In this document: positions 44,801 to 53,891 of the stretch, one piece after another | How positions within the stretch are numbered: position 1 is the first letter of the stretch | How the letters are laid out: every line of letters begins with the position of its first letter | From: Spongilla lacustris | Lineage: Eukaryota; Porifera; Demospongiae; Spongillida; Spongillidae | Assembly (NCBI GenBank): GCA_949361645.1 | Contig: OX442432.1 | Span: 5,716,397-5,780,396 of the forward strand | Length of the DNA: 64,000 nucleotides | Direction of reading: 5' to 3' | Translations under genes and position numbers: made by a program | Notes under the pieces: generated by a model | Database searches by the model: none | Told to the model about the DNA's origin: nothing | What the model saw: only the letters and a program-made list of their open reading frames with translations

Positions 44801-47329
44801 CTGAAACCTGTTTTAACTAAATTTATTGTGAGCTTGGTGACTTAAAAAACAATAACCCATTTCCTGAATGGAGAGGGTGTGGCTACATCCAATTGGTATA
44901 GTTGTTATGTAGCCTCTTACAGTAGTAGGTTTGGTAAGTGGCCAGGTGTCAGGCTTGAGAAGAAAAAAATTGCCTACTAAAGTTGAAGATTACCCCTCAC
45001 ATGAAATAGCCCCAGGGTGTATAAATGGAACGTAATCTTTCATATTGCCACAAAAAAAAAATTGCTTTTCCTTAACAGATAATTACCCTACTGCAATGCA
45101 TGCCAAATGCAGCAGTAATAAGGGATTATCCGTTACGGAAAAGCAATTTGTTTTTGTTTTCAACATAGAAGTCCGTTCACTCTAGAATTCAATTTATATA
45201 TAAATATGCGCTTGGCATAAGGGTGCTAAATACCATGACCCAAATGAAAGAGGTTCCAATTGGTGTGGTAGTTGTGCTATTAAGTTCAGTGACACAGCTG
45301 ATGTTCCTTTACTAAAGTTGTCACTCTATATGTATTGTGGAATCAGTACAGGTGTAGGTATAATGATCTACATGTCTCTCTTCCCCTTCCCTTCCTCTTT
45401 CCTCCAAGAGAGCGACTTGCCTCACTGCTGACTGAACACCAAGAGCTCACAGGAGAACACGAGAGGCTGATGGAGAGGCATGACCAACTAATGGTGGATG
45501 CCAAAGACACTCAGGACCGACTGACCAAGAAGTAATGGTTTGTAGACCCATGGAGGCAGTACAGGGGAGAGAGATAGTAGAAAGAGATGGGGAGGTCTAG
45601 ACATGGGGTATGGCTGTAGAGAGAGATGGGGTGGGGTATGGGGCCATGCCCATAGTGAAGAAATGTTGTTAGTAGTGGACTAAATTATACCTACTGTGCC
45701 CATGTCTGTCAGCTATGATGAGACATTTTTGTAATACAGCTGTAAGTCGTGTACATACATTGATCACAATGGCTTAAGCTCAGCTGTTTCCACTCATCCA
45801 CACACCTCTTCACCCTCCCTCATCCCCCCACCCCCCACCCCAAACTCAAGACTGCAGGAGGAGGAAACACGTCACCACACCCACAGCCAGGAGCAGGCCG
45901 ACCTGGTCGCCCAGCTGAGGCAGGAGATGCACTCAATGGCAACTGCCTTCAAGGACCAGCTGCAGTCCCTCAGGACCAGTGGCCAGAGGGTGGCTGAGGG
46001 CCTAAGGGAGGAGCTGAGCACGGCCCACGCCCAGATCAGTCGCCTGCAGCATGAGGCCGACGCCCAGGTGCTGGCCAGAGCTGCTGCCTCTGAGGGGGGC
46101 GGGGTCAGGATGCTGCACCTACAAGAGGGGAGGTCATCAAGAGAGGTGAGGGAGGGGAGGAGGGGGTTGTGGCTCCAGGGAGGTAGGGAAGGGGCTTTTT
46201 AGAGAGAGTACAGGGGGTAGGGGAGGTGTGTCTTTAAATTCTAATGGTGGTTTGGCTATGCAGGGTATAGAACAGCAGAGTGAATTGGAATCTGTCAGTA
46301 GTTTTCCTGCTACACCTGTTTCGGTAAGTGTTACTACAAGCTGTGTGTATTGGTGGGAAGGGCTCAAATGTACAAATAAAAAGATGCTTTTTGCTCCTCC
46401 CCATGCTTGGCTTTTTCCTCTATCTTCACTGCTCTATAATAGCCATTGTAATTGATTGTGTCTATTAACCCTTTGCTTCCCAGCTCTCCAGAGAAGACTC
46501 CCAGCTAAGCCTCGAGCACCTGCTCTCCTCTGTCCCCGACAGTGGTGTGGACCACACCCCCTCAGAGAAGCTCTCCACGGGGGAGGTCAGGATGCGCCAA
46601 CAGCTGAAGGCGGCGGCCAAGAAGATGGACCACCTCACCGAGCTCCTCCATGAGAGCGAGGCCTCCTCCCTCAGGCTTGGGGAGCAGACCAAGCTGCTCA
46701 AGGAAGAGATACGAAGGTAGGAGGGGCAGCCATGTCTCTGGGGAGGAGGGGCAGCCGTGTCGCTGGGGAGGAGGGGCAGCCATGTTGCTAGAGATAAGAA
46801 GGTACCACATGGGGAGGAGGGGTCTGTAGAGATAAAATGGTACAAGGTAGGAGGTATCATAGGTAACATGAGGGTGGCTGGTGCAGCTGGTCTAACTGAG
46901 GACCTGTTCTGCAGACTGGAGAGGAACCAACAAAGGGAGGAGAGTGTGGCAAACATGGAGTACCTGAAGAATGTGGTGCTGAAGGCAAGTCTCTTTGGAT
47001 GTGTCTTAGCTGGTTGTGGCACTTCAGCACCACTGAATGAAACATTTACTGCACACAGTTCTTGCAAGGCAAGTCAGAAGAACGAACAAACCTCATTCCA
47101 GTGATCACAAGGCTACTCCAACTCAGTCCACAAGAAGTGGCTTACGTTGAGCAGACATTGAAAGGTAAGTCTTACCCTCAGTCTGACATATACCCTCCTT
47201 CACACACACACATCCATCCATACAGGCAATGCAGCTGAAATCCCAACGGCAGCCAGTGACCTAGCTGCACACAGCAGTGCAGCGAGGAAGGGTTGGGCCG
47301 GCTACATGCAGAGGTGGACCGGCTACTGA
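29749..47329 (+). CDS. GCC2: GRIP-domain golgin GCC2 (GCC185) orthologue, complete 29-exon gene
   Basis: A long coiled-coil tether of the trans-Golgi network that captures endosome-derived vesicles. Exons: 29749-29874, 29959-30327, 30497-30581, 30838-30908, 31113-31217, 31747-31842, 32105-32200, 35422-35583, 35784-36999, 37222-37313, 38026-38210, 38545-38605, 38915-38998, 39495-39623, 39678-39770, 40414-40576, 40964-41064, 41174-41251, 41397-41444, 41894-42025, 42090-42160, 42482-42535, 45409-45531, 45851-46145, 46264-46323, 46484-46716, 46915-46984, 47059-47164, 47226-47329. They sum to 4,608 nt, so 1,535 aa (human GCC2 is about 1,680). Order-conserved matches to GCC2 as I recall it: [78 protein letters not shown], and the GRIP domain from [14 protein letters not shown] to LLQLSPQEV, then [12 protein letters not shown]. 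The first two exons (Trp/acidic patches) are less certain. Exon 27 uses a GC donor. Introns hold a piggyBac element and many minisatellites. Confidence 0.93.
31317..31604. repeat. 20-bp minisatellite in GCC2 intron 5
   Basis: About 13 units of ACACACCTACACAAGGGAAC, some replaced by GGGCACTCATGCCTACACA. Non-coding. Confidence 0.9.
31843..31917. repeat. (GT)n microsatellite that begins at the exon 6 splice donor
   Basis: The exon ends GCGAAGAG and the repeat GTGTGTGT starts immediately, so the 5' splice site is the first unit of the microsatellite. Further GT-rich sequence continues to about 32040. Confidence 0.9.
32361..35377 (+). mobile_element. piggyBac-type DNA transposon, apparently intact (3,017 bp)
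   Basis: Flanked on both sides by TTAA (32357-32360 and 35378-35381), the piggyBac target duplication. Terminal inverted repeats are TGTACGAACG and CGTTCGTACA. Subterminal GTTCCCGC-type motifs (TTCCCGCACGGTTCCCGC) occur near both ends, plus internal CGGGAAC repeats. It contains a single uninterrupted transposase ORF. It lies in intron 7 of GCC2 in sense orientation. Confidence 0.93.
32604..34661 (+). CDS. piggyBac transposase (DDD family)
   Basis: 685 aa, one exon, no stops. An acidic N-terminal region follows a basic SH3/Tudor-like start ([17 protein letters not shown]). The catalytic RNase-H-fold candidates are Asp in VEDELMSSW, Asp in LVADSAFSS and Asp in [13 protein letters not shown]. 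The C-terminus has a Cys/His-rich zinc-binding domain ([26 protein letters not shown]) like the CRD of active piggyBacs. ATG at 32604 fits, 243 bp inside the left TIR. The intact frame and clean TTAA/TIRs suggest recent activity. It cuts and pastes at TTAA. Confidence 0.93.
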   Translation: MAPGLKVGERVKAKPSVIFGCRRAGDIFGPWASEREVHGTVNDVLGDGRSRKLQVIWDECSDISTVSPRVLQRDNSCAMLQEDNESVSSQSGEEEEEVVSQDEEEQELERLNEEVVDDEIALLRPHDTNWVVTEGISVDYFQGTKSAFSLVWNFTSPVAQRTVLDYFCAMFPMSDATEWIRKTNVLLNNLKQRSLSEFEYFRFWGLILAISIGRENNRRSYWMEEIDCDTRRVFQPSAFGSRFGMGIRRFEFILRCLSFGDMDPMDRWSPIRPFLVAINERRQQVIDPSYILVEDELMSSWISRKQDRTIDGIPHLTKIIRKPKGVGTEIKCLADGVVGIMLRLEICEGKEAESKKKWSHLPAGTAHTLRISEPWHGTGRILVADSAFSSVTTAVECKKCGLFFTGVLKTASREFPKEYLNDQSRYRQRGDHICLTTSVDNCDLIALGWKDKTIKTFISTCSTTLQGQPHKKHRYTSDGTLVTTEVQRPQLVSQYYSASSKIDVHNHMRQGLLNIEAAWVTHTWWHRLAATLFGVIVIDAMLAYNFEHSTNPKTVDEFANDLSLSLIFNEFDGHVPENEQRRLSSDSNTELSGEISSNMSVPCAVPFNAHPLKSLLSLPLYQDHVGSKEGARRKCSVCSAKGKRNNAHYYCVTCSDISKNSIVAICGHQSERGTDCHATHCQNAL
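37314..37975 (+). repeat. 30-bp minisatellite carrying copies of a 5' splice site (GCC2 intron 10)
   Basis: About 21 units of GGGTGGGAGGGGCCAGGAGC plus AAGGTATGAT. The end of exon 10 and the start of intron 10 (GAGGCCAAGGGCAAG|GTATTATGGG) are themselves recognisable as the first unit, so the array grew from the exon/intron border. Every unit contains an AAG|GTATG-type donor. Confidence 0.92.
38400..38492. repeat. 12-bp purine minisatellite (GCC2 intron 11)
   Basis: Tandem GGGAAGGGAAGA units. A run of about 20 G (38231-38250) lies just after the exon 11 donor. Confidence 0.85.
38640..38890. repeat. Pyrimidine-rich tandem repeat (GCC2 intron 12)
   Basis: Units based on CCTCCTCACACATTTGCTTA and ACCTTTGTTCA alternate up to the acceptor of exon 13, forming an extended polypyrimidine region. 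Confidence 0.8.
39255..39482. repeat. 16-bp pyrimidine minisatellite (GCC2 intron 13)
   Basis: About 14 units of CATCCCTCCTCCCTCT, ending 12 bases before the exon 14 acceptor AG (39493-39494). Confidence 0.9.
39901..40186. repeat. 15-bp minisatellite (GCC2 intron 15)
   Basis: About 18 near-identical units of CTCCTCTCTATGCTT. The unit is a multiple of three and lacks stops, which creates spurious long frames on both strands. Confidence 0.92.
40580..40945. repeat. 16-17-bp minisatellite starting at the exon 16 donor (GCC2 intron 16)
   Basis: About 21 units of CATACCACCCCCTCCTC follow directly on the GTAAGT donor at 40577. The array spans nearly the whole intron to exon 17. Confidence 0.92.
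41801..41884. repeat. (CA)n microsatellite next to the exon 20 acceptor
   Basis: About 40 CA units ending roughly 10 bases before the CATGCACAG acceptor of GCC2 exon 20. Confidence 0.95.
42931..43024. repeat. Perfect 94-bp palindrome without spacer (GCC2 intron 22)
   Basis: Starts GACATGTTGTACCATAAC and ends with the exact reverse complement. The centre is GCAATATATTGC. All 47 base pairs match by hand comparison. Confidence 0.95.
43581..44381 (+). CDS. Mobile-element-type ORF (N-terminal part), inside GCC2 intron 22
   Basis: About 266 aa, single open frame from ATG 43581 (RRHS-like basic start, CTSCRKEI zinc-knuckle-like pair, a long acidic Ser/Asp stretch). A conserved-looking region follows: [47 protein letters not shown], and [16 protein letters not shown], before a stop soon afterwards. 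I recall this ARKAKKL / GKKDxVSVK pattern as the N-terminal half of a protein repeated many times in cnidarian and sponge genomes, normally followed by a Cys-rich CVCTxHQN-type region that is absent here. A GTGAGT donor-like site overlaps the end (about 44360), so a C-terminal exon may have been lost. Function unknown; same strand as GCC2. Confidence 0.55.
   Translation: MSTSFPENFCFDPLKRHSKRQRKGLRPASERMIAAYPSLHLQTKNKLCTSCRKEISELPAETAALSDDTNDDSDSSLESEDTGSDWVDEEEARRGADGATAGPMPSDEAEMVLQLKEKFDSTTKRSEKVTILTVLPKSWSVQKVVRVFGAPNYMARQAKKLAAEKGVLSSPDPKAGKPLPNSTTEQVQDFYRRDDVSRKMGKKDVVSVKTADGGKVYREKRLLLHTLKEVYAQFKEHSPGVKVGFSTFASLRPKECILTGVSGNHR
45057..45155. repeat. Short hairpin element (GCC2 intron 22)
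   Basis: TTGCTTTTCC and ATAATTACC pair with later ATTAT and GGAAAAGCAA around a loop with TACTGC/GCAGCAGTA. MITE-like, non-coding. Confidence 0.65.
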
Positions 47330-47754
47330 ATATAGCAGCTCTGCCCACGTGCACATCACGTGACTATTCCCACTTTAACAATAGGTGACAATTTTTAAAA
47401 ATGGAAATACAATTATTGCACAACACTGACAAGGACACATATGTGCGTGCACACACAGAAAGGTAATGAGGGAATCTTAGTCAACATCAGTGGCATCCCC
47501 CTGTGTGAGAAAGAGAGCTCTGTTGTCAAGAGAACACACAAAAAACTGCTACACTAATTCTGTTGTAGGGGGGAAATTTCTAAATAAATTTCACCTTATC
47601 ATTGGGTCTATTTGGTGGGGGGTTCAACAATAACAATAAAATACCTATTGACTTATTCAATGATTACAACCAATCATCACCAATCATCAGCAACAAATAT
47701 GAATCACTCTCATTTACAGAAATCAGACCAATCTACATCACATATAGCCAGACC
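47330..47754. other. Intergenic between convergent GCC2 and TOMM20
   Basis: 3' UTR of GCC2 and the presumed 3' end of TOMM20. No independent gene seen. The last exon of TOMM20 should lie here or in the adjoining repeat. Confidence 0.5.
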
Positions 47755-48145
47755 TGTACTACACTGGCTGGGCCTAACATAACCCCACACACATGTATAA
47801 CTAACCTGGCTGGGCCTAACATAACCCCCCACACATGTATAACTAACCTGTACTACACTGGCTGGGCCTAACATAACCCCCCACACATGTATAACTAACC
47901 TGGCTGGGCCTAACATAACCCCCCACACATGTATAACTAACCTGTACTACACTGGCTGGGCCTAACATAACCCCCCACACAAGTATAACTAACCTGTACT
48001 ACACTGGCTGGGCCTAACATAACCCCCCACACATGTATAACTAACCTGGCTGGGCCTAACATAACCCCCCACACATGTATAACTAACCTGGCTGGGCCTA
48101 ACATAACCCCCCACACATGTATAACTAACCTGTACTACACTGGCT
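47755..48145 (-). repeat. Minisatellite derived from the TOMM20 exon 3 / intron 3 border
   Basis: On the minus strand, eight copies of CAG|GTTAGTTATACATGTGTG followed by a G run and TTATGTTAG|GCCCAGC, with or without a 10-bp insert TGTAGTACAG. Unit lengths are 42 or 52 bp. Each copy offers a donor-like CAG|GTTAGT and an acceptor-like TTATGTTAG. The copy nearest the gene is the real-looking end of exon 3. Confidence 0.9.
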
Positions 48146-49446
48146 GGGCCTGCAGACCGCTGCAACGTGCTCAGAGCATGGACGAGGAGGTTGAAGATGG
48201 GAGGTGGGAGGACTTGCTGGAGGGACATCACAGTGGCCTTGGGGTTAGCAGAGAACTGGACCAAGTTGATGAGGTGGCCAATGGCTTCTTCAATGTTGCC
48301 TGCACAAAATCATAAAATTTAAACTTGAACGTGTGTAAGGAAGAACAAGGAATAACAAATGTCACTGAATCTCATGGCATCCATTCTGTGTAACTTGTGG
48401 CATGTTCAGGGGACTTAATGTACAACATGTACAGTGTTCGTTCCTACAAATAGTAGTTCCAAAGTGTTTGCACAATTTCTGCTGCTTTTATTGTGAATGC
48501 AAAATGAGTACCTCAACAATCCTGACCAACTATTTAATTATATTTAGTTCCATTTTATGGGGAAGAAACAGCATTGGACGTAGCAAGTAATGAAATAGTA
48601 CTGCACAAAAATTGGTCCCCCGCAAAGTTCCCACTGGACGTTTGCAAGCATGGGGCTTTGAAGGCCCAAATCCTTTCCCTGCTTTTCTACACTAGTGCAC
48701 ACTTACTAGTTTCAGTGCCATTACATCACAACAGTGGTTGCATGAACTAAGAGACCAGGTCACAATTTCAATTTACTCTTAACGCTAATGCAGCCATTTT
48801 GTATTACTTGTCACCATCAGTGGTTTCTTTGATGAGCATGGCTCACAATAGCTGCCACAAAGAGGTACACACCATTCACTCTAAAGCCATTAATCAACAC
48901 CATAACATTGGAGTAATAACATATCCTCCAAAATCAAGGGCAAAAACATGAAGGGAGCAAGGTGAATAATCTAAAGAGAGGGGGGAGGATGAGGAAGGAG
49001 GTATGATTAAGTAAGGTAGGAGGAATGATTAAGCAGGGTGTGTGGAGGAATTAGGCAGATTAAGGTGCTTTTTAATGAGACTTAAGATACATTATTACGG
49101 GGGAGGGGGAGGGGGATAAGGGTGAGCATTTAACAGAATACGATCATTCGCACCTTCCATGAGCTTCTGGTTGGCCATCATTTTCTCCGATGCCAAAAAC
49201 TCTTCTCTTGCTTTGGGATCCCGCAGATCTATCATCGTCTCGGACCTCCTAGCAGCCGCCCTTCTTCCTAGAGGGAGGGGGTGCAATACTGGTATCGTAT
49301 GAACGTCCGTACTAGGACTCACTTGCAAGAACCTTTTTCTTGTAGTCCGGATCACTTCGTCTTTTTCGATCAAAATAGATGCAGTAGCCAATGAAAAGAG
49401 AGCTCACTAACCCCACGCCACAAGCTAAAACAAACTTCGTGCTCAT
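48130..49446 (-). CDS. TOMM20: Mitochondrial import receptor TOM20
   Basis: Outer-membrane receptor that recognises presequences, anchored by an N-terminal helix. Exon 1, 49446-49323: MSTKFVLACGVGLVSS then FIGYCIYFDRKRRSDPDY, the near-invariant TOM20 anchor and following basic stretch. Exon 2, 49267-49154: ARRSETMIDLRDPKAREEF. Exon 3, 48299-48130: GNIEEAIGHLINLVQFSANP and LQQVLPPPIFNLLV, matching the TPR-like groove (family form QQTLPPPVFQ). Introns are 49322-49268 (55 bp) and 49153-48300. Phases are consistent (1, 1, 0). The extreme C-terminus is unresolved: either exon 3 splices at CAG|GTTAGT into an unidentified last exon, or translation continues into the minisatellite, adding VSYTCVGGYVRPSQ-type repeats before a stop near 47989. 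Divergently paired with the MEA1-like gene. Confidence 0.9.
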
Positions 49447-49552
49447 TATTATTATCTGTGTAAAGCAAAGCTTCGGAAACTATAGGGCCACGTGTGCGAA
49501 GCCGCGAAGCGGAAGAATACAACGTACTGCGCTCTAACTAGAATTGGTAAAC
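49447..49552. promoter_or_regulatory. Bidirectional promoter between TOMM20 and the MEA1-like gene
   Basis: Only 106 bp separate the two divergent start codons. The segment is TATA-less and contains CCACGTG (E-box-like, about 49491) and GCGGAAG (ETS-like, about 49508), elements usual in shared housekeeping promoters. The binding sites are inference. Confidence 0.6.
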
Positions 49553-52500
49553 ATGACGACAGCTCCCCCTGCACTGGAAGACACGGAGGGCGAGAGCGAG
49601 CGAGCTGGCGGGTTTGAATGCAGTGCAACTGTAGCAAGTGAAAAACTACAATCCGAAAGCAACCCTGCTGAGAGTACTGGTTCCCACGAAGACGTACCAC
49701 AGAATAACGGACTCGCCGACACCAGTAGCAGCGATGGGGAAGACGATGATGACCACTTACACATTGGTAGTGGGTACGTCCTGCTATCGCAAGACGATTC
49801 CCACGAGAACGAGATTTGCACTTGCGCCGACGAGACTGCTCCGAGTACAGTAGAAGAGATCCAAACTGAAGTGTGCGCACCCTGTACTAGTGTGGCGGAG
49901 AGAGGGTTTCAAATTGAGACAGAGCAGGTTGATGTTATCACGCGATACGCGGAGCCGGGGACGTTTATTGCACCTGTGGCAAAGATGGAAAGTGGTAAGT
50001 CATCCCTCCACACATAAAAACATACACCAGGCCGGGCCTGAAGTGGCAGAAGTTGATGTGACCAATGGATGTCGCATATGGCATCAGTTGCTTTTGTCCA
50101 GAAGGGAGTGGGTGCAGGAGAGAAAGCTTTGTGTGTAAAAGTGGGTAATTAGCTGTGTCAGCTAGCAAATAGTACCGATTGCTTGATGATTTAATGTTTA
50201 ATCTCCCGCAATCCTTATTTAAGGGTGGCCATCCTTAAATAAGGATGGTGACCACTTTCTAAAAGAATGATGTACAGTGCTCCAAATGATAAGCTGCCAA
50301 AACTGACTTTTTCAGTTATTGGCCTATATCTTTTGAACCAATCATACTTAAAGCAGGGCAATTACTTTTTCTGATTCAGCAAACACTTTTGTGTAAGAAT
50401 CTGTGTTGTTAATTCAATTAGCACATGTAAACAAAGCTTGGCTAAGTGTAAACAAATCACGGTCAAAATCTCATTTTTCAATTATAATTCCCCCCAGGAA
50501 TGTAACTATCAATTCAAATTTATTTTATGAGTACAACATTAGGTCTTCTATATACATAGTTGATTTGGTGTCTTAAGTCCTACTGGTTGGGAAGATCGGT
50601 ACGGATTGATGAAATTTTCGAGGACGTTCGCGGTTCGCTGAAATTCGGACGATTTAGTTCGACTTAAGAATTTTTACATGTTGTTACAGAAAAGTGGTAG
50701 GAGCATCTGTATATATCTTTTTTATTATGTACGGCGTTTGCATAAAAAGATATATACAGATGCTCCTACCACTTTTCTGTAACAACATGTAAAAAATATT
50801 TCTTAAGTCGAACTAAATCGTCCGAAATTTCATCAATCCGTACCAATCTTCCCAACCAGTAGGACTTAAGACACCAAATCAACTATATATATAGAAGACC
50901 TAATGTTGTACTCATGAAATAAATTTGAATTGATAGTTACATTCCTGGGGGGAATTATAATTGAAAAATGAGATTTTGACCGTGATTTGTTTACACTTAA
51001 CCAAGCTTTGTTTACATGTGCTAATTGAATTAACAACACAGATTTTTACACAAAAGTGTTTGCTGAATCAGAAAAAGTAATTGCCCTGCTTTAAGTATGA
51101 TTGGTTCAAAAGATATAGGCCAATAACTGAAGAAGTCAGTTTTGGCAGCTTATCATTTGGAGCACTGTACAATTGGTGCTTTGTTTTATATTAGTGATTC
51201 ACTAGATTCAAGATCATGCAGATCAGCGATACTGCTGTGATTAAAACAGGTTTGGCTTGCTCAAAAACCGTATTACAGTGCAAATACGGCGAAACCGCCA
51301 TTTGCCGCTGGCAATATAGTAGTGAGTAAATTTACTCAAAGCGATGTATGGCAAGGAAGGACAGGTTTCTGGTAGCTCTAGGAGTAGAATGTGCACTGTC
51401 AGATGGATCTGTGGAACAATATCCATGACGCTCAGTCGCTCACGTACCAGCCAGTACTTCCAAATTAAAGATCGAAGCGATTGCATACACTCGAAAGCGT
51501 CAAGCTAAGCAACCCTGCTTAGATACCGAGGGAGCCACAGAAATCGACTGATGTAGTTCCTCAGTACGGATGGATGACATACATGTAGGCCTAGGTGATC
51601 TGACCAAAGCGGCAGCACTGCATGATTCGTCAAATGACAGTGACAGCGACAGCAACAGTAGGCTTAGGCAATGGTGTGGTCCCCTTGAGTCTTATTAATT
51701 GAGGCTAAGCTCCACTAAGCTCGAACACATATATAGTATGCCAATTGGCAACGCTTCCTAGATCTCCTGTATCCCCCCCCCCCCCCCCTCTCGCCCCCCT
51801 TCTACATGGCACTGTACTCAATGATAGGACTAGAAAGCAAACTGTCCGATGGAGCGGCGGCAGAACAACCACATACAGTGCACTTGGTTTCAGTGAGGCT
51901 AGGGTACGTCCATGCTGGTGTTTGAGCAGAAGCTAGCATCTACATCAGTGCACATCATTATACAAATGCTTGATATTAATTTTTAAGCGTTATGGTGTAA
52001 ATAAGCATAACTTATTAACCACAAGTTATTTCTTTGATGAATCAGGTTGTGAGTATAGCTGGAATCAAGAGTTTTAAAACTATTATGGTTTTTATGGTCA
52101 ATAATCTCTACTGTTGTGATCCTTATTTAAAGATGGTGTCAATCCTTAAATAAGGATGTGCCACTTCCTCCCTGTTTTACCACATGGACTTGACATCATT
52201 TAAAGTTAGTTATGGAGGCTAATCAGTATACAATTGACCAATAGCATTTATTTTATCTTACTTACTTGGTTAGCAAAAATATGCAATGTAAAAGATGATC
52301 CTTATTTAAGGATAATTGCATCCTTAAATAAAGATTTTTCCCTGGAGATTAAACATTAAGTGACACACACGCACACATGCACACACACACACACACATGA
52401 TGACATTATACATTTATTTGTCTCATAGATTACAACTATATTTTTAATAATGTAATTGGTTTCTTCTATCATACTAGTTGAGTATGCATAGATGTTTGGT

Positions 52501-52794
52501 GGAATGTAACAACAGAATGGTGTTGGCATTGATTGGAACCAAGATGCAACCTTGAATTTGGGGGTGAGGCAATGGTACTAGTACTACCTTGCCCCTCCTC
52601 CCCCTTCCCTGAATTATTCTATGTCTTTCCTATCTATTCTCCATGCAGACGAAGTATCTGCCATTGTAAAAGCCATGTCAGGTTTCTGCCTGCCAGAAAC
52701 TATCACACCAGACTGGGCTAAGGTGGTCCCAGAGGAGGTGTGGAAGGCAGAGCTATTAGCAGGACTTAGAAAACATTCAAAACCACATCACTGA
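49553..52794 (+). CDS. MEA1-like (male-enhanced antigen 1 family) protein
   Basis: Two exons, 49553-49994 and 52649-52794 (588 nt, 195 aa; human MEA1 is about 185 aa). The N-terminal two thirds are acidic and disordered (SSSDGEDDDDHLHIGSGYVL). They contain a GYVLLSQDD motif comparable with the GYxPLxQD motif of MEA1. The C-terminal exon reads VSAIVKAMSGFCLPETI then PDWAKVVPEEVWKAELL, matching the MEA1 pattern (VxxxMxGxxLPxxxxPxWAxxxxxxxW). The splice is phase 1 with GTAAGT/ATGCAG. The 2.65-kb intron holds a TTAA-flanked element. Molecular function of the family is poorly known. Confidence 0.72.
50195..52355. mobile_element. Non-autonomous TTAA-flanked DNA element in the MEA1-like intron
   Basis: Ends are exact inverted repeats TGTTTAATCTCC / GGAGATTAAACA, each bordered by TTAA (50191-50194 and 52356-52359). 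Subterminal palindromes of ATCCTTATTTAAGG type occur at 50210-50247, 52118-52160 and 52298-52335. No transposase frame is present. TTAA duplication is typical of piggyBac and Kolobok elements. Its TIR differs from that of the GCC2 piggyBac, so that element is not obviously its helper. Confidence 0.7.
50271..51171. repeat. 900-bp foldback inside the TTAA element
   Basis: Arms 50271-50722 and 50743-51171 are reverse complements with a 20-bp loop. The right arm lacks about 24 bp present in the left (after AAATTTTCGAGGACG). Outer ends are TGTACAGTGCTCCAAATGAT and its complement. Confidence 0.88.
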
Positions 52795-53479
52795 AAATAT
52801 GAATATGCATAACTTTTGTTGTATGCAATTGGAGCCCTTATTTATGTTCTTGTGTGTGTTGATCCATATTACATCAGAGGTTCTGAGTGTTCAGGGTGCA
52901 TGTGGTAGTGTGAAAGCCATTTCCTGTTTACACAATTGAAGCTGCTGCCACTGAATTGTGATGAGTGAGTTTTTAGTGAAGTTAAAATTCTGATTTGCAT
53001 ATAATTATGGGGGGGAGGGGAATGACTAGGATAATTGTATATTTTCATATTGTAGTTAGGGTTGAGTGAGGAAATATTCTATATTTTATCACGCAGTAAT
53101 AATTAGAATCAGTTTGGACATTTTAACAATTCATCAGCTTTGGTATGTAGCAGTTTTTGGTTAACCACACTATTATACATTGTACTAGTACACAAAAATA
53201 TACGTGTATGTGTCGCTATGGGATGTGCGGGGTGGCTAAAGAAAACAACTATGCAGGCCAATTGGGCACTATACCTGTAGGCCAATTGGGACAGTGTGTG
53301 GCAACAACCCTGTTTTGAATTTTTCTTTCTCTCCAAATTTAGTATCTGCTATGAAATTCTGCACTGAGGTATAATATAAGAGTATTGCTTGTGCTGGAAA
53401 GAAGCGACCTGCTTACAAGTGATAACGTCTTTAAAGATGTCTTGTTTACCCTGCAGTACTACAGAGACTGCTCCTTCTA
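52795..53479. other. Intergenic, no gene seen
   Basis: 3' UTR of the MEA1-like gene and AT-rich DNA. Short frames have no recognisable content. Confidence 0.45.
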
Positions 53480-53489
53480 TGGTGTAGTA

Positions 53490-53600
53490 CTAGAGAATGA
53501 AGGCACTCATCTGGTCTCCAGATGCATCCACCATCTGGTCTATACCAAACTGAATGATATTTGCTTGAAGGCCAACCAGACCAGCATTAAATAAACATAT
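53490..53600 (-). pseudogene. Orphan fragment of the SLC15-type transporter exon
   Basis: About 100 bp nearly identical to the transporter segment encoding NIIQFGIDQMVDASGDQM. The sequence runs uninterrupted across the point where the retroelement sits in the neighbouring gene (TCTATACCAAACTG with a single TATAC). Confidence 0.85.
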
Positions 53601-53891
53601 ACCATACAATAGCATGAAGGCATGATAATATTTTAAAAATAAACAGCATTTCTCCATTCATAGTAGAGAGGTATATTGCCATAGCTCAATTGACTTGGCA
53701 AATGGAATATAGTACTTACATAGACTAAACTGACAAGCTCATGCAGTAACAGAAATGCTAATTGCTATTAACCATACGTAGCCCCCCACCCTCCCCCCCA
53801 GGGCTAAATAAAACTCTATACCTTTGCTTTCTATTTACATTTGAGCTCCAATGAAACTACAAAGTTTTAGTGAAAGGAATATGAAGGTACA
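53601..53891. other. Intergenic / 3' UTR of the transporter gene
   Basis: AT-rich, nothing recognised. Confidence 0.4.
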
